64,000 nt of DNA, taken from the NCBI RefSeq assembly GCF_026013365.1, contig NZ_JAPDOE010000001.1:1612001-1676000 (forward strand), written 5' to 3'. The notes under the pieces are model-generated. The model ran no database searches, was not told the DNA's origin, and saw nothing but the letters and a program-made list of their open reading frames with translations. This document shows, in pieces, positions 8,685 to 18,966 of the stretch. Numbering within the stretch: the first letter of the stretch is position 1; every line of letters begins with the position of its first letter. A program made the position numbers and the translations under genes. This stretch comes from Paenibacillus sp. LS1 (GTDB lineage Bacteria; Bacillota; Bacilli; Paenibacillales; Paenibacillaceae).

Positions 8685-9878
8685 TCATTCTCCTTGACTA
8701 TGGACTAGCGGAAGTTCCTCCGCAATGCTTTCTTCTACCTCAAATAAGACTTTCATATAAACTTTACCATTCTCTTTCTTCTCATGCAAAATTTTTTCAC
8801 TTATAATTTTCGTTCCTTTGCCGTTTTTGGCGATAATATCGTTCCTTGCTCCTTCCAATCCTTTCGTTCTGGCCCATTCTATCGTCTGTTGTTCCTCATG
8901 CTCTCGGGTCTCCAGATCTTTCTCTGTCAGCCAGCCCATGGGAAGTGTAAAGGATCGCCAGGTCAATGGTTTATGATCGCTCTCGGTATCAAAAGAACTG
9001 AACGGTGTACTTCCATATCCCCACAGTTGGATCGCCCATTTCCCCAGCACCATGTAAAAGCGTTCTTTGCTCTCACCAGTCATCGTGTTATGTTTTTGCA
9101 CAAGCGGAACTTCTACCTGATACTCACGCCATACCAGACCACGAACTTCCCCTTTGGCAACGATGGTCTTGGTGTTCTCCTCATCCCCGAGAATACCCGA
9201 GATCAAGACCTGACCCTTTTTGACACGCATATCCTTCTGAACAACAGGACGTCCCTGCTCTGCATAGATTTGAGTGACGACAGCATCTGCTTTGCTGATC
9301 AAATGTCTGGGATTCAATAACGGCTCGCGCTTCGGTTGCGCCGACTCTACGACCTGAATGGTAATGGTTGTCCCCTCTTTGCTCACGCCAATCCAAGTCA
9401 CATCCGGTAGAGCGAGTGCAAGCTGTCTGGAGAGCTTGTCTTGGCTCTGCAAGCGGAACCCCCATTGGAAAGGGTATACCCCTTCTTTCTTCGCTGCTGC
9501 GAGCACCTCGTCCGTGGGAATGGTAACGTTACCCTTGACCTCCACATTCCATACCATAGACGACAATGCAAACAAAGCTGCCACAAAAAACAACATTCCC
9601 CCGAGAAAAAACTTCCTTCGCAATAGTCGGGCTGCAAAAAATGGAAAACCGCTGCGATGGGTCACTTTCACTCTGCAGCCTGTCCGTTTCAACATCGGAC
9701 GCAGCCTGAAAAAATGCGGCAGCAGAATGTTCATCTCTGCCACGCGTCCATCGTGAGCACGCAGGTTCCACACTTCCAGTCCCTGCTCTGCCACTGTATT
9801 GATCAATGCTTCAATGTCTCCCCCAGTGACCGTGATTCGGACTGCTCCCCGCAGTTTGTACAGACTGGGCTGCTTCAT
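8685..9878 (-). CDS. yqfD: sporulation protein YqfD
   Basis: A 397-aa protein of the YqfD family, a sporulation-associated membrane protein acting during forespore development. The N-terminal third contains an RxxGCR segment followed by one membrane helix (about 91-112, FFLGGMLFFVAALFALSSM). A long extracytoplasmic region follows, rich in VVxxG-type beta strands and ending in a charged segment. Its start overlaps the yqfC stop by 4 nt (ATGA), so the pair is translationally coupled, as in other endospore formers. Confidence 0.93.
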   Translation of the reverse strand: MKQPSLYKLRGAVRITVTGGDIEALINTVAEQGLEVWNLRAHDGRVAEMNILLPHFFRLRPMLKRTGCRVKVTHRSGFPFFAARLLRRKFFLGGMLFFVAALFALSSMVWNVEVKGNVTIPTDEVLAAAKKEGVYPFQWGFRLQSQDKLSRQLALALPDVTWIGVSKEGTTITIQVVESAQPKREPLLNPRHLISKADAVVTQIYAEQGRPVVQKDMRVKKGQVLISGILGDEENTKTIVAKGEVRGLVWREYQVEVPLVQKHNTMTGESKERFYMVLGKWAIQLWGYGSTPFSSFDTESDHKPLTWRSFTLPMGWLTEKDLETREHEEQQTIEWARTKGLEGARNDIIAKNGKGTKIISEKILHEKKENGKVYMKVLFEVEESIAEELPLVHSQGE

Positions 9879-10168
9879 GCGTTCCCCTCCACTCCATTCA
9901 TATGAATATCCAGAATCGTTCCTTCAACAGCTACTTCATCCGGCAAAATGTTGCGTATCACCAAAGCAGTCCCCTTGATCTCCAACTGGCCTTGGGAAAG
10001 AGCCAGCACGATGCGATCCGGCGTGAAATGGATAACACCGCGATGATTCTCTATATATAGTTGCTTACTGCCAATCAGGGTTAACCGTGGCATATCATAA
10101 AGCACATCCTGCGGCAGATCCAACACTTCACTGGTCCATCTGCGCAGCTTGCGGCTGATCCGGGTCAT
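9875..10168 (-). CDS. yqfC: sporulation protein YqfC
   Basis: A 97-aa member of the YqfC family, conserved in endospore formers and paired with yqfD. It begins MTRISRKLRRWTSEVLDLPQDV and continues with PRLTLIGSKQLYIENHRGV, the typical YqfC pattern, a YabP-like beta-rich fold. Its stop overlaps the yqfD start by 4 nt. A terminator at about 10278-10322 separates the pair from the floA group, so yqfC probably starts the next unit. I could not identify its promoter by eye. Expression in sporulating cells is known for the family. Confidence 0.92.
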   Translation of the reverse strand: MTRISRKLRRWTSEVLDLPQDVLYDMPRLTLIGSKQLYIENHRGVIHFTPDRIVLALSQGQLEIKGTALVIRNILPDEVAVEGTILDIHMNGVEGNA

Positions 10169-10277
10169 TCGAAGGTCTTCCCCCTTCCTCTACAGTTCAA
10201 CTTATGCGCAGATTCGTGAATTTATGAAAATTCCGGGGCGTTTAGATACGAATGTTGAGAAAAAAGCAAAGAACACA

Positions 10278-10322
10278 GAAAAAGCCGTCTCCGGCGGCTT
10301 TATGCTCACCAGAGACGGCTCT
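10278..10322 (-). terminator. intrinsic terminator after the nfeD-floA group
   Basis: Minus strand: AGCCGTCTCT pairs with GGAGACGGCT around an 18-nt loop and is followed by TTTTTC. It lies 25 nt past the stop of the small membrane protein gene at 10348. Confidence 0.9.
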
Positions 10323-10347
10323 ATTTCCGTCCAACAGTATGACTAGT

Positions 10348-10947
10348 TTATAGTTTCCCTCTTGTGCCAAACGGCTGTTTGGAACGAGGGGAACCCAGTA
10401 CTTCTGCCCACAATACACCTGTACGAATATCGGCAGGGCGAAGCGGGGATGCACCCGATCCATCGGTGCTAGACTCATCCCAACTGGAATCAGACACAAC
10501 TGGTCGATTCGCAGAAGAGATGCGATTCAAGCGTTCTTCAATCAAGCGTTGCTGCTGTTCCATGCCTCTCATCTGTTCCTCAAGTGAATTTTCCATGGCA
10601 CTCATCGTGCCCTCACTTCTGTAATCACTTGCGGGGCGAGAAGATGCAGCAGGCTCCGAATACGGCTGATCATACTGATTCTCATATTGCTCGTCATCAT
10701 ACCGATCGTCATACTGTTCATCATAGCGGGGATCTGCAGGTCCGGAAGACTGCTGCGGAGATGAGTTATCTCTTGAGCGTTCATCCCGGCCTGAGTCACC
10801 GCTGCCTCCAAACGTAGGCATCCCGTTAGCAGGACGCTTTTTGTTCGGATCAGCCGATTTGGCAGCTTTCCCCAAGAAGGAGAAGAGCGCAAAACCGATG
10901 ACGGCCACAATATACAGATTATCAAAAATCCATTCAAATAGGCCCAT
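10348..10947 (-). CDS. small membrane-anchored protein, low-complexity cytoplasmic tail
   Basis: A 199-aa protein of unknown function. One N-terminal membrane helix (about 5-26, WIFDNLYIVAVIGFALFSFL) is followed by a hydrophilic tail rich in Ser, Asp, Tyr, Gln and Pro with repeated DDRYDD/DEQYENQYDQ stretches. A short helix (EEQMRGMEQQQRLIEERLNRI) follows, then a conserved-looking end RTGVLWAEVLGSPRSKQPF. The ATG at 10947 is preferred to the GTG at 10953 because GGTGA lies 6 nt before it. It directly follows floA and is co-transcribed with nfeD-floA, so a role at flotillin microdomains is possible but unproven. Confidence 0.8.
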   Translation of the reverse strand: MGLFEWIFDNLYIVAVIGFALFSFLGKAAKSADPNKKRPANGMPTFGGSGDSGRDERSRDNSSPQQSSGPADPRYDEQYDDRYDDEQYENQYDQPYSEPAASSRPASDYRSEGTMSAMENSLEEQMRGMEQQQRLIEERLNRISSANRPVVSDSSWDESSTDGSGASPLRPADIRTGVLWAEVLGSPRSKQPFGTRGKL

Positions 10948-10960
10948 ATGCACTCACCGC

Positions 10961-11971
10961 CTATCTTCCGTTTTTGGAATCACCCTGATCGTTGGAATTC
11001 GAACCTTCACCAGGTTTTCCCAATGTGTTACGCATTTGAGTATCTGCTTCAATATTCTTCAGGTTCATGTAATCCATGACACCAATTTTACCACTACGCA
11101 GTGCTTCGGACATCGCCAAAGGTACTTGGGATTCGGATTCAACAACGCGCGCTCTCATTTCCACTACGCGTGCTTTCATCTCTTGCTCTTGGGCTACGGC
11201 CATTGCACGACGCTCTTCTGCTTTCGCTTGAGCGATTCGTTTGTCAGCTTCTGCTTGCTCTGTTTGCAAGAATGCACCAATGTTTTTACCTACATCAACG
11301 TCCGCAATATCAATGGACAGGATTTCAAAAGCAGTACCTGCATCCAGACCTTTGGACAATACCGTACGGGAGATCAGATCCGGATTTTCCAGGACGTCTT
11401 TGTGAGAATTGGAGGAACCGTTCGTACTTACGATACCTTCGCCGACACGGGCGATGATCGTTTCTTCACCAGCACCACCGACGAGACGGTCAATATTGGC
11501 ACGAACCGTAACCCGTGCTCTAACTTTAACTTCGATACCATCTTTGGCTACCGCAGAGACAATCGGTGTTTCGATAACACGTGGGTTAACGCTCATTTGT
11601 ACGGCTTGCAATACGTCACGACCTGCGAGGTCAATGGCAGCAGCACGTTCAAATTCGAGCGGAATGTTCGCACGTTGTGCAGCAATCAGAGCGTTTACAA
11701 CACGGTCAACGTTACCACCTGCCAGGAAGTGACTCTCCAGTTGGTTCATTGAAAGTTTAAGACCCGCTTTAGTTGCTTTAATCATTGGATTTACGATACG
11801 GCTAGGCGTTACACGTCTCAGTCTCATCGCAACCAGTGTAATAATACTTACACGTACGCCGGATGCAATCGCTGAAACCCAGAGCATAACCGGGAAAAAG
11901 CTGAAGAATACGCTCAATACGATAATACCTACTACCGCAATGAGCAAAATCGTAATCATAGGTGCGTCCAT
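10961..11971 (-). CDS. floA: flotillin-like protein FloA
   Basis: Membrane scaffold of functional membrane microdomains. The 336-aa protein starts with a hydrophobic hairpin (about 4-50), then an SPFH-like region with the strongly conserved [14 protein letters not shown] and [10 protein letters not shown] stretches. A coiled-coil flotillin region follows (about 225-290, rich in [15 protein letters not shown]), then a disordered polar tail. A GGAGG ribosome binding site lies 10 nt before the ATG. It follows nfeD, the same pairing as yqeZ-yqfA in B. subtilis, where the operon is under sigma-W control. Confidence 0.97.
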   Translation of the reverse strand: MDAPMITILLIAVVGIIVLSVFFSFFPVMLWVSAIASGVRVSIITLVAMRLRRVTPSRIVNPMIKATKAGLKLSMNQLESHFLAGGNVDRVVNALIAAQRANIPLEFERAAAIDLAGRDVLQAVQMSVNPRVIETPIVSAVAKDGIEVKVRARVTVRANIDRLVGGAGEETIIARVGEGIVSTNGSSNSHKDVLENPDLISRTVLSKGLDAGTAFEILSIDIADVDVGKNIGAFLQTEQAEADKRIAQAKAEERRAMAVAQEQEMKARVVEMRARVVESESQVPLAMSEALRSGKIGVMDYMNLKNIEADTQMRNTLGKPGEGSNSNDQGDSKNGR

Positions 11972-12132
11972 AGTTTAAAATCCTCCATTTACCATTTGAA
12001 TTTGTTAAAAATATTAGAGAAGACAATCATAAGTCTGCTACTAAATCAAAAAATGCACCACCTCGCTGGCAGCTTCAGCTACGTGGTTATGTACATTGCC
12101 GAGGCGTTGATCCGCTTCGACAACAGAGCGAG

Positions 12133-13494
12133 TTACACCGGCAATGCTTGCTGAACCACAATCCGGGTACCTTCCGCTTTAATCACAATAATCGGTGTAT
12201 CAATGGGAATGAAGTCTCCGTCGGTCACGACGTCAATTCGTTCCCCTTCAAACATCGCTGTTCCAGAAGGACGAAGCGGTGTCAGACTGATTCCTTGCAG
12301 ACCCACCAGCTCTTTGCGTTCTGTCGCTGATGAATAACCACGATCCGCAGACATACTGTCACTCAGTATGAACCGATTCCAGATCCCTCGATCCTTAAAG
12401 ATGATTGAGATGATCGCAATGACTACCAGTGCTGCTCCAAAAGCGATACCCAGAGATACAAATGCATCACTCGTATCATAAGCAGCCCTTACAACACCGG
12501 CCACAAGCGCAATCGATCCCAAAATCCCCAGAATACCGAAGCTCGGAATAAACATCTCCAGAATCATCATGATGAGTCCAACAGTAAATAGTACCCATGT
12601 CTCCGCTCCGGCAAATCCCGCAATGTAATTACCTGAGAAATATAAGACGAAACACACGATACCCACAATACCAGGAACTCCAAAACCAGGAACAATCAAT
12701 TCAATGATCACACCCGCGATTCCGAGGAACAATAATACAGTCATGACAACAGGATTGGTAAGAAAAGATGAAATATTCTCTGCTGTCGTCCGTTCTACCT
12801 TAAATACATCATCCTGACTGTAACCGAGCCAAGTTGCCGCTTCTTCCGGTGTGTTGCTGATGTGGTCGGCATAACCGACTTTCAGCGCTTCTTCAGCCGA
12901 GAGAGCAATAATTTCACCTTTTTGCTTGGTTTTATTGATCTCTGGCATCTCCACAACCATGTTAACATCCGTCATTCCAGCTGCAATTTTGCCATCACGG
13001 CCACTGATTTCAGCCGCTCCCTGCATTTTGCTCTTCCAAAATGCAACAAGCTTCGGATCATCAATATGTTTACCAGAACTGTCCACCATTGCCGCCGCAC
13101 CAATCATACTGCCTGGTGACATTACGATCTTATCTGCATTCAGAGCCAGAAAACTTCCGGCTGAAGCAGCATCTCCACGGACAAATGCAACCGTCTCTAT
13201 CGGACTGTCCTTAATCAGGGTTCCCAATGCTTCTGCAGTGTCGACACGGCCTCCCGGCGTATTGATATCAAGAACGATCAGGCCAGCGTTCATCTTTTCC
13301 GCTTCCTTGAACCCGCGTTCCATGAACTTGCCAAGTCCCTGCTCGATTGGTTTGTCAACCGGAATAATATATACGGCGCCACTCTTCTCAGCTGCATGCG
13401 CTGACGGTGATCCAATCCAGACAGGAAGCAACAGCGTCAGCAGCATTAAGAGCATCAATGGCCCCGTAAGCTTCTTCCGGCGCTTTCCCTTCAC
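12133..13494 (-). CDS. NfeD-type membrane-bound ClpP-class serine protease (YqeZ-like)
   Basis: A 453-aa protein with an N-terminal signal sequence ending in AHA (about residue 34). A ClpP/crotonase-fold protease domain follows (about 40-235) with the serine motif AASAGSFLAL and INTPGGRVDTA. Then come four or five membrane helices and a C-terminal OB-fold NfeD domain (about 385-453, GLQGISLTPLRPSG). Such proteins partner flotillins, and floA lies directly downstream. The start is GTG at 13494, with AAGGGGGG 6 nt upstream. Two promoters, one of sigma-W type, lie 50-120 nt upstream, pointing to envelope-stress control. Confidence 0.93.
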   Translation of the reverse strand: MKGKRRKKLTGPLMLLMLLTLLLPVWIGSPSAHAAEKSGAVYIIPVDKPIEQGLGKFMERGFKEAEKMNAGLIVLDINTPGGRVDTAEALGTLIKDSPIETVAFVRGDAASAGSFLALNADKIVMSPGSMIGAAAMVDSSGKHIDDPKLVAFWKSKMQGAAEISGRDGKIAAGMTDVNMVVEMPEINKTKQKGEIIALSAEEALKVGYADHISNTPEEAATWLGYSQDDVFKVERTTAENISSFLTNPVVMTVLLFLGIAGVIIELIVPGFGVPGIVGIVCFVLYFSGNYIAGFAGAETWVLFTVGLIMMILEMFIPSFGILGILGSIALVAGVVRAAYDTSDAFVSLGIAFGAALVVIAIISIIFKDRGIWNRFILSDSMSADRGYSSATERKELVGLQGISLTPLRPSGTAMFEGERIDVVTDGDFIPIDTPIIVIKAEGTRIVVQQALPV

Positions 13495-13546
13495 AATAGT
13501 CCCCCCTTTTCCATTAATGTTATACTGTCCAGCTTATGGTATTTAT

Positions 13547-13572
13547 TACGTGCAATGCAACATTTCGTTTCA
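13547..13572 (-). promoter_or_regulatory. candidate sigma-W (ECF) promoter of nfeD-floA
   Basis: Minus strand: TGAAAC at 13572-13567, exactly 16 nt, then CGTA at 13550-13547. This is a perfect match to the sigma-W consensus. The orthologous yqeZ-yqfA operon of B. subtilis belongs to the sigma-W regulon, which makes the match meaningful. Confidence 0.8.
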
Positions 13573-13582
13573 AAATCTTAAA

Positions 13583-13611
13583 ATTATATTTGAAAACAGG
13601 ATCAATTGCAA
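13583..13611 (-). promoter_or_regulatory. candidate sigma-A promoter of nfeD-floA
   Basis: Minus strand: TTGCAA at 13611-13606, 17 nt, TATAAT at 13588-13583. It sits just upstream of the sigma-W type promoter, so the operon would have a housekeeping and a stress start site. Confidence 0.6.
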
Positions 13612-13694
13612 GAATATAAATCCATAATAATATATATTAACCATTAAAAAGAAAAAATCACCGGTCACACGGACTTCATGTGTTCTTGTACATG

Positions 13695-13730
13695 GAAAAA
13701 ACACCCCCTGACAAGTCAGGAGGTGTTTAT
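13695..13730 (-). terminator. intrinsic terminator after yqeY
   Basis: Minus strand: AACACCTCCTGA-CTTG-TCAGGGGGTGTT followed by TTTT. It closes the rpsU-yqeY unit 10 nt after the yqeY stop and insulates it from nfeD. The AT-rich bases between it and nfeD hold only the two promoters. Confidence 0.93.
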
Positions 13731-13739
13731 TGATTTGCT

Positions 13740-14183
13740 TTATTGCAGAAATTGTTGAACTGCTTGATTTACCAGTTTGCCGTCCGCTTTGCCTTTAACT
13801 TTCGGCATAAGGGCCGCCATGACTTTCCCCATCTCTGCTTTCGAAGAAGCACCGGTTTCCTGGATGGTCTGCTGTACAATAACTTTAATTTCTTCTTCGG
13901 AAAGCTGTGCGGGAAGGTACTGGATGAGTACTTCAATTTCCGCTTTTGCATTTGCCGCGAGGTCTTCACGGCCCGCTTTGTCAAATTCTTGGAGGGCATC
14001 TTTGCGCTGTTTGATTTCACGACTCAGGATATCAAGCACTTCGTTGTCATCCAAATCTCTTTTCAAATCTATTTCAAGATTCTTGATCGTCGAACGAATC
14101 AACCGAATGTTGGAGAGTCTGAACTTGTCCTTACTCTTCATCGCTTGCTTCATATCTTCGTTCAATCGTTCGCTAAGATTCAT
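13740..14183 (-). CDS. yqeY: GatB/YqeY domain-containing protein
   Basis: A 147-aa protein of the YqeY family. The fold matches the C-terminal tRNA-binding domain of GatB, the amidotransferase subunit, but members stand alone and their role is not established. A helical N-terminal half (MNLSERLNEDMKQAMKSKDK) contains an NIRLIRSTIKNLEID segment. The C-terminal domain ends with the typical MGKVMAALMPKVKGKADGKL. It follows rpsU by 15 nt and is terminated by the hairpin immediately downstream, so it is co-transcribed with ribosomal protein S21. Confidence 0.95.
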   Translation of the reverse strand: MNLSERLNEDMKQAMKSKDKFRLSNIRLIRSTIKNLEIDLKRDLDDNEVLDILSREIKQRKDALQEFDKAGREDLAANAKAEIEVLIQYLPAQLSEEEIKVIVQQTIQETGASSKAEMGKVMAALMPKVKGKADGKLVNQAVQQFLQ

Positions 14184-14198
14184 GTAGTTAAAATCCTC

Positions 14199-14372
14199 CT
14201 AAAACTTTCTCTTACGAGCAGCCTCGGACTTTTTCTTGCGCTTTACGCTTGGCTTCTCATAATGCTTACGTTTCTTCACCTCAGCCAATACGCCATCTTT
14301 AGCGATGGAGCGTTTAAAACGACGAAGTGCAGCATCAATAGTCTCGTTTTTGCGAACTTTAGTTTCAGACAC
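14199..14372 (-). CDS. rpsU: 30S ribosomal protein S21
   Basis: Small basic protein of the 30S platform near the anti-Shine-Dalgarno region. 57 aa, with [14 protein letters not shown]-like and [19 protein letters not shown] segments typical of S21 in Firmicutes. The frame is open to 14426, but the family N-terminus ([10 protein letters not shown]) begins at the GTG at 14372. GGAGGGAGGG lies 7 nt before it. A strong sigma-A promoter lies about 60 nt upstream, and yqeY follows. Confidence 0.95.
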   Translation of the reverse strand: MSETKVRKNETIDAALRRFKRSIAKDGVLAEVKKRKHYEKPSVKRKKKSEAARKRKF

Positions 14373-14431
14373 CAGTTTTCCCTCCCTCCGACCAGACCGT
14401 CCAAGAGCAATAACACGGTTCATCATCTTTC

Positions 14432-14461
14432 ATTATAGGCGAAAGGTAATAAAGGTGTCAA
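14432..14461 (-). promoter_or_regulatory. sigma-A promoter of rpsU-yqeY
   Basis: Minus strand: TTGACA at 14461-14456, 18 nt spacer, TATAAT at 14437-14432. Both boxes are perfect consensus, as expected for a ribosomal protein gene. Confidence 0.85.
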
Positions 14462-14561
14462 CCTCCATGTAAAGATCACTTATTTATATGAGCGTTTGGT
14501 TACATATTCATGGATTTAATGCATATGCATAACGACTCAATATTAGCACACGTTAGCTCTT

Positions 14562-14921
14562 TTATTTGTGAGAATCAGACAAACTTGTCAACACGCCAAG
14601 TCTGGTACCACCCAGCAAATGATAATGCAGATGATGAACGGTTTGTTCTCCATCCTTACCACAATTGTTGATTAAGCGATACCCTGTTTCCTCCACGCCA
14701 AGACGCTTGGCCGCTTCTTGAGCAGCCAGATGAATCTCGCCGATCAAAGGCAGATCTTCTGCAGTCACTTCATTCATGGAAGCAATATGTTTCTTCGGAA
14801 TGATGAGCACATGTGTCGGTGCTGCGGGCTGGATGTCATGAAACACGATAACATGGTCATTCTCCAGTACTTTATTGGAGGGAATGCTGCCCTCTACAAT
14901 TTTGCAAAATAAGCAATCCAT
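14562..14921 (-). CDS. HIT family (Hint-like) purine nucleotide hydrolase
   Basis: A 119-aa histidine-triad protein of the HinT group, which hydrolyses nucleoside phosphoramidates such as AMP-lysine. The N-terminal DCLFCKIVEGSIPS holds a zinc-type CxxC. PTHVLIIPKKHIAS follows in the middle, and the catalytic triad HHLHYHLLGG sits near the C-terminus (H-x-H-x-H). AAAGGAGGG lies 8 nt before the ATG. A plausible promoter, TTGGAC-18-TATGAT at 14994-14965, precedes it. It appears monocistronic and lies back to back with the plus-strand sulfur operon. Confidence 0.94.
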   Translation of the reverse strand: MDCLFCKIVEGSIPSNKVLENDHVIVFHDIQPAAPTHVLIIPKKHIASMNEVTAEDLPLIGEIHLAAQEAAKRLGVEETGYRLINNCGKDGEQTVHHLHYHLLGGTRLGVLTSLSDSHK

Positions 14922-15163
14922 AGTTCATACCCTCCTTTGTAAACCAATGTATGTATTCCTTCCTATCATACTAGAAGTAAAAACCCACGTCCAATCTCTA
15001 GGCACACTGCCAGCTAGTCTAAACAAACTCATCGTTCCTCTTCCCTTCAGCAATCCATATCCATGGCTTTCAGGTGAAGAAATAACTCAAGAAAGTCACG
15101 GGAATCAATCAAGTAAAGAGGTACAGAGGTGATGATTTAAAGCCATAAAATTCCATATTTTTC

Positions 15164-15236
15164 TTTTAAATTACACTTTTATAGTATATAATCCCCATTG
15201 ATATAGTTGATTTTATTCTTGGCAATACCAAGGAGG
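15164..15236 (+). promoter_or_regulatory. promoter and leader of the yrrT-mccA-mccB operon
   Basis: Within the 326-nt divergent gap between the HIT gene and yrrT. A perfect -10 TATAAT sits at 15187-15192, with only a poor -35 (TTTTAA at 15164-15169), which suggests a regulated promoter. Downstream, CTTGG-CAATA-CCAAG at 15218-15232 forms an inverted repeat whose right arm overlaps the AAGGAGG ribosome binding site (15230-15236). In B. subtilis this operon is repressed by CymR. I could not match its operator with confidence. The rest of the gap shows nothing else. Confidence 0.5.
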
Positions 15237-15247
15237 ATATTAAAGTA

Positions 15248-15892
15248 ATGGGTAGAGAGTTTGTGGCTTTATTTGACCAATGGTCAAATGATTATGATCA
15301 AACCGTAATGGGACATGACCAACAATATCAGGAAGTATTTGAGCATTATGAAGAAATCCTTCATACAGTGGTCTCAGAGGTGCGCGGAACGATTTTGGAG
15401 TTTGGCGTAGGGACGGGAAATCTTACAGAAAAGTTGATAGCCGCAGGTCATAAAGTATACGGGGTTGAACCTTCACAAGGGATGATCCATCAGGTGCAAA
15501 AGCGGAACCTGAACTTCGAATTGTTTGAAGGAGACTTTCTGGAGTTCCCTCCTCTCGCTGAGCCAATCGACGCCATCGTGAGCACCTATGCTTTTCATCA
15601 TTTAACGGATGCGGAGAAAGAACAGGCGATTTCAATATATGCCAAGCTGCTAAGCCCCAATGGAAAAATCGTGTTTGCAGATACCGTCTTTCAGGATCAG
15701 GAGAGTCGTCGTCAGATTGAGGATAAGGTAGCATCTCAAGGCTATACTGAACTGCTGACAGATCTACGGACCGAATACTATACGACAATCGATGTATTAC
15801 AAGCCATTTTATCGAAATATGGTTTTAACACGCACTTTTCCCGATTAAACCAATATGTATGGTTAATGAACGCACAAAAGGAGATTGGTTAA
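15248..15892 (+). CDS. yrrT: class I SAM-dependent methyltransferase (YrrT-like)
   Basis: A 214-aa Rossmann-fold methyltransferase with motif I ILEFGVGTGNLTEKL (about 46-60), the acidic loop GVEPSQGM and motif IV-like VSTYAFHHLTD. Its substrate is unknown. In B. subtilis the orthologous gene opens the operon that turns S-adenosylmethionine-derived homocysteine into cysteine, and the same downstream genes are present here. Its stop lies 2 nt before the mccA start, inside the mccA ribosome-binding region, so translation is coupled. AAGGAGG lies 11 nt before the ATG. Confidence 0.88.
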   Translation: MGREFVALFDQWSNDYDQTVMGHDQQYQEVFEHYEEILHTVVSEVRGTILEFGVGTGNLTEKLIAAGHKVYGVEPSQGMIHQVQKRNLNFELFEGDFLEFPPLAEPIDAIVSTYAFHHLTDAEKEQAISIYAKLLSPNGKIVFADTVFQDQESRRQIEDKVASQGYTELLTDLRTEYYTTIDVLQAILSKYGFNTHFSRLNQYVWLMNAQKEIG

Positions 15893-15893
15893 T

Positions 15894-17952
<2,059 letters not shown>

Positions 17953-18009
17953 GGGCATTTTGAATAAAGTCTAAGCTGGCCATCAATCGATTCTTACACT
18001 AATTAGGTT

Positions 18010-18063
18010 CAAAAAAAGTCATGCCTTACAGAAGTTCGCTTCTGCACAGGCATGACCTTTTTG
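18010..18063 (+). terminator. intrinsic terminator of the mccB operon (possibly bidirectional)
   Basis: GTCATGCCT...AGGCATGAC with an inner CAGAAG-TTCG-CTTCTG stem, followed by CTTTTT and preceded by AAAAAAA. It could therefore also stop minus-strand transcripts. The bases from here to 18261 show no further feature. Confidence 0.9.
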
Positions 18064-18261
18064 GATGTTCGGTATGTTGCCAGTTGTATTGCAATGACTG
18101 TCGCGATACATCAGGCTGGACTCCATATGTGATAAGACCGCTCTATTTCATAATCTAGGGTATCCATGAATCAAACATATCCATCCTCAACTTGTTCTTT
18201 TCAAAGACTTTCATAAGGTGCATAAAAATGGATCACTGTCGTTATACTTGATTTTCTAATT

Positions 18262-18606
18262 TCAATAGTACGGTAAAAGGGTTAACGCCGTAAGCGCAAA
18301 TAACGGGAGCACCAGTCGGTTAAACCGTCTACGGCCATAACCATAATACGGATAAGGAGTAGGGTACCCGTATCCTGGATAAAATCCGCGGGTATGACCT
18401 ATTGGATAGTTCGCTCCCGGCATTGCATTTGGAGCCCAGTTTGCATGATTCACCATGGCTTCTGGTCCAACGGGAACAGCCAAATAAATCATTTCATCAT
18501 CCACATTTTCCATAATGCCATCATAGTGCATGCCATCATTCATCTGTACACATACATAACGATGCATGTGTTCCTTACACATTTTCTTCGCTTCCACCTT
18601 TTCCAC
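18262..18606 (-). CDS. conserved small protein with Gly/Tyr/Pro-rich centre and C-terminal membrane helix
   Basis: A 114-aa protein of unknown function. The N-terminal part (MHRYVCVQMNDGMHYDGIME, then DDEMIYLAVPVGP) resembles short beta-barrel sequences seen in small Bacillales proteins of unknown role. The centre is rich in Gly, Tyr and Pro (GFYPGYGYPTPYPYYGYGRR). The end is a hydrophobic helix (VLPLFALTALTLLPYY). The start is GTG, with GGAGG 9 nt upstream. Tyr/Gly/Pro-rich segments occur in spore surface proteins, but nothing here proves that. It stands alone downstream of sbcC. Confidence 0.7.
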   Translation of the reverse strand: MEKVEAKKMCKEHMHRYVCVQMNDGMHYDGIMENVDDEMIYLAVPVGPEAMVNHANWAPNAMPGANYPIGHTRGFYPGYGYPTPYPYYGYGRRRFNRLVLPLFALTALTLLPYY

Positions 18607-18690
18607 TTGCCAACGCCTCCTCGATTCTGCTCTTGATCACCTTTTCATGGTATTCAGAACTGGGCGAATTGACACTACGGGGAAAAGGCA

Positions 18691-18784
18691 AAAAAAGAAG
18701 CACCCCGTGAGCGGCTTCCTTGGAAGGCTGCTGCGCGGACATCTATTCAGGAAACGTCCTGATCAGATGTCCGCCGGGGTACTT
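18691..18784 (-). terminator. branched (three-way junction) terminator downstream of sbcC
   Basis: Outer stem AAGCACCCCG (18698-18707) pairs with CGGGGTACTT (18775-18784) with one mismatch. Inside are hairpin A (AGCGG-CTTCC-TT-GGAAG, 18710-18732) and a long hairpin B (GCGGACATCT/AGATGTCCGC, 18735-18774, with inner CAGGA-AACG-TCCTG). On the minus strand the outer stem is followed by CTTTTTT, so it can act as a terminator for sbcC. The branching is unusual for a terminator. Confidence 0.7.
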
Positions 18785-18811
18785 AAATAAAGTTTGTCGG
18801 CTTAACTGTAG

Positions 18812-18865
18812 TATAACAGCGGGATGAACCTGTATCTGTGATGTAACTCACTCCGCTATGTTATA
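18812..18865. other. imperfect long inverted repeat between sbcC and the terminator
   Basis: TATAACA-GCGG...TGA at 18812-18826 pairs with TCA...CCGC-TA-TGTTATA at 18849-18865, with a two-base bulge. It lies in the 3' untranslated region of sbcC, 30 nt from the branched terminator. No coding frame crosses it. Function unknown. Confidence 0.5.
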
Positions 18866-18966
18866 AAAGCAAGAAAAGAAATATTTTTACAATAAGATTC
18901 GGTAATATTCAGTTGTTTGGACTATAAGAGGCGTTTCTATCATTTGTATTACTTACACGTTTCCCT

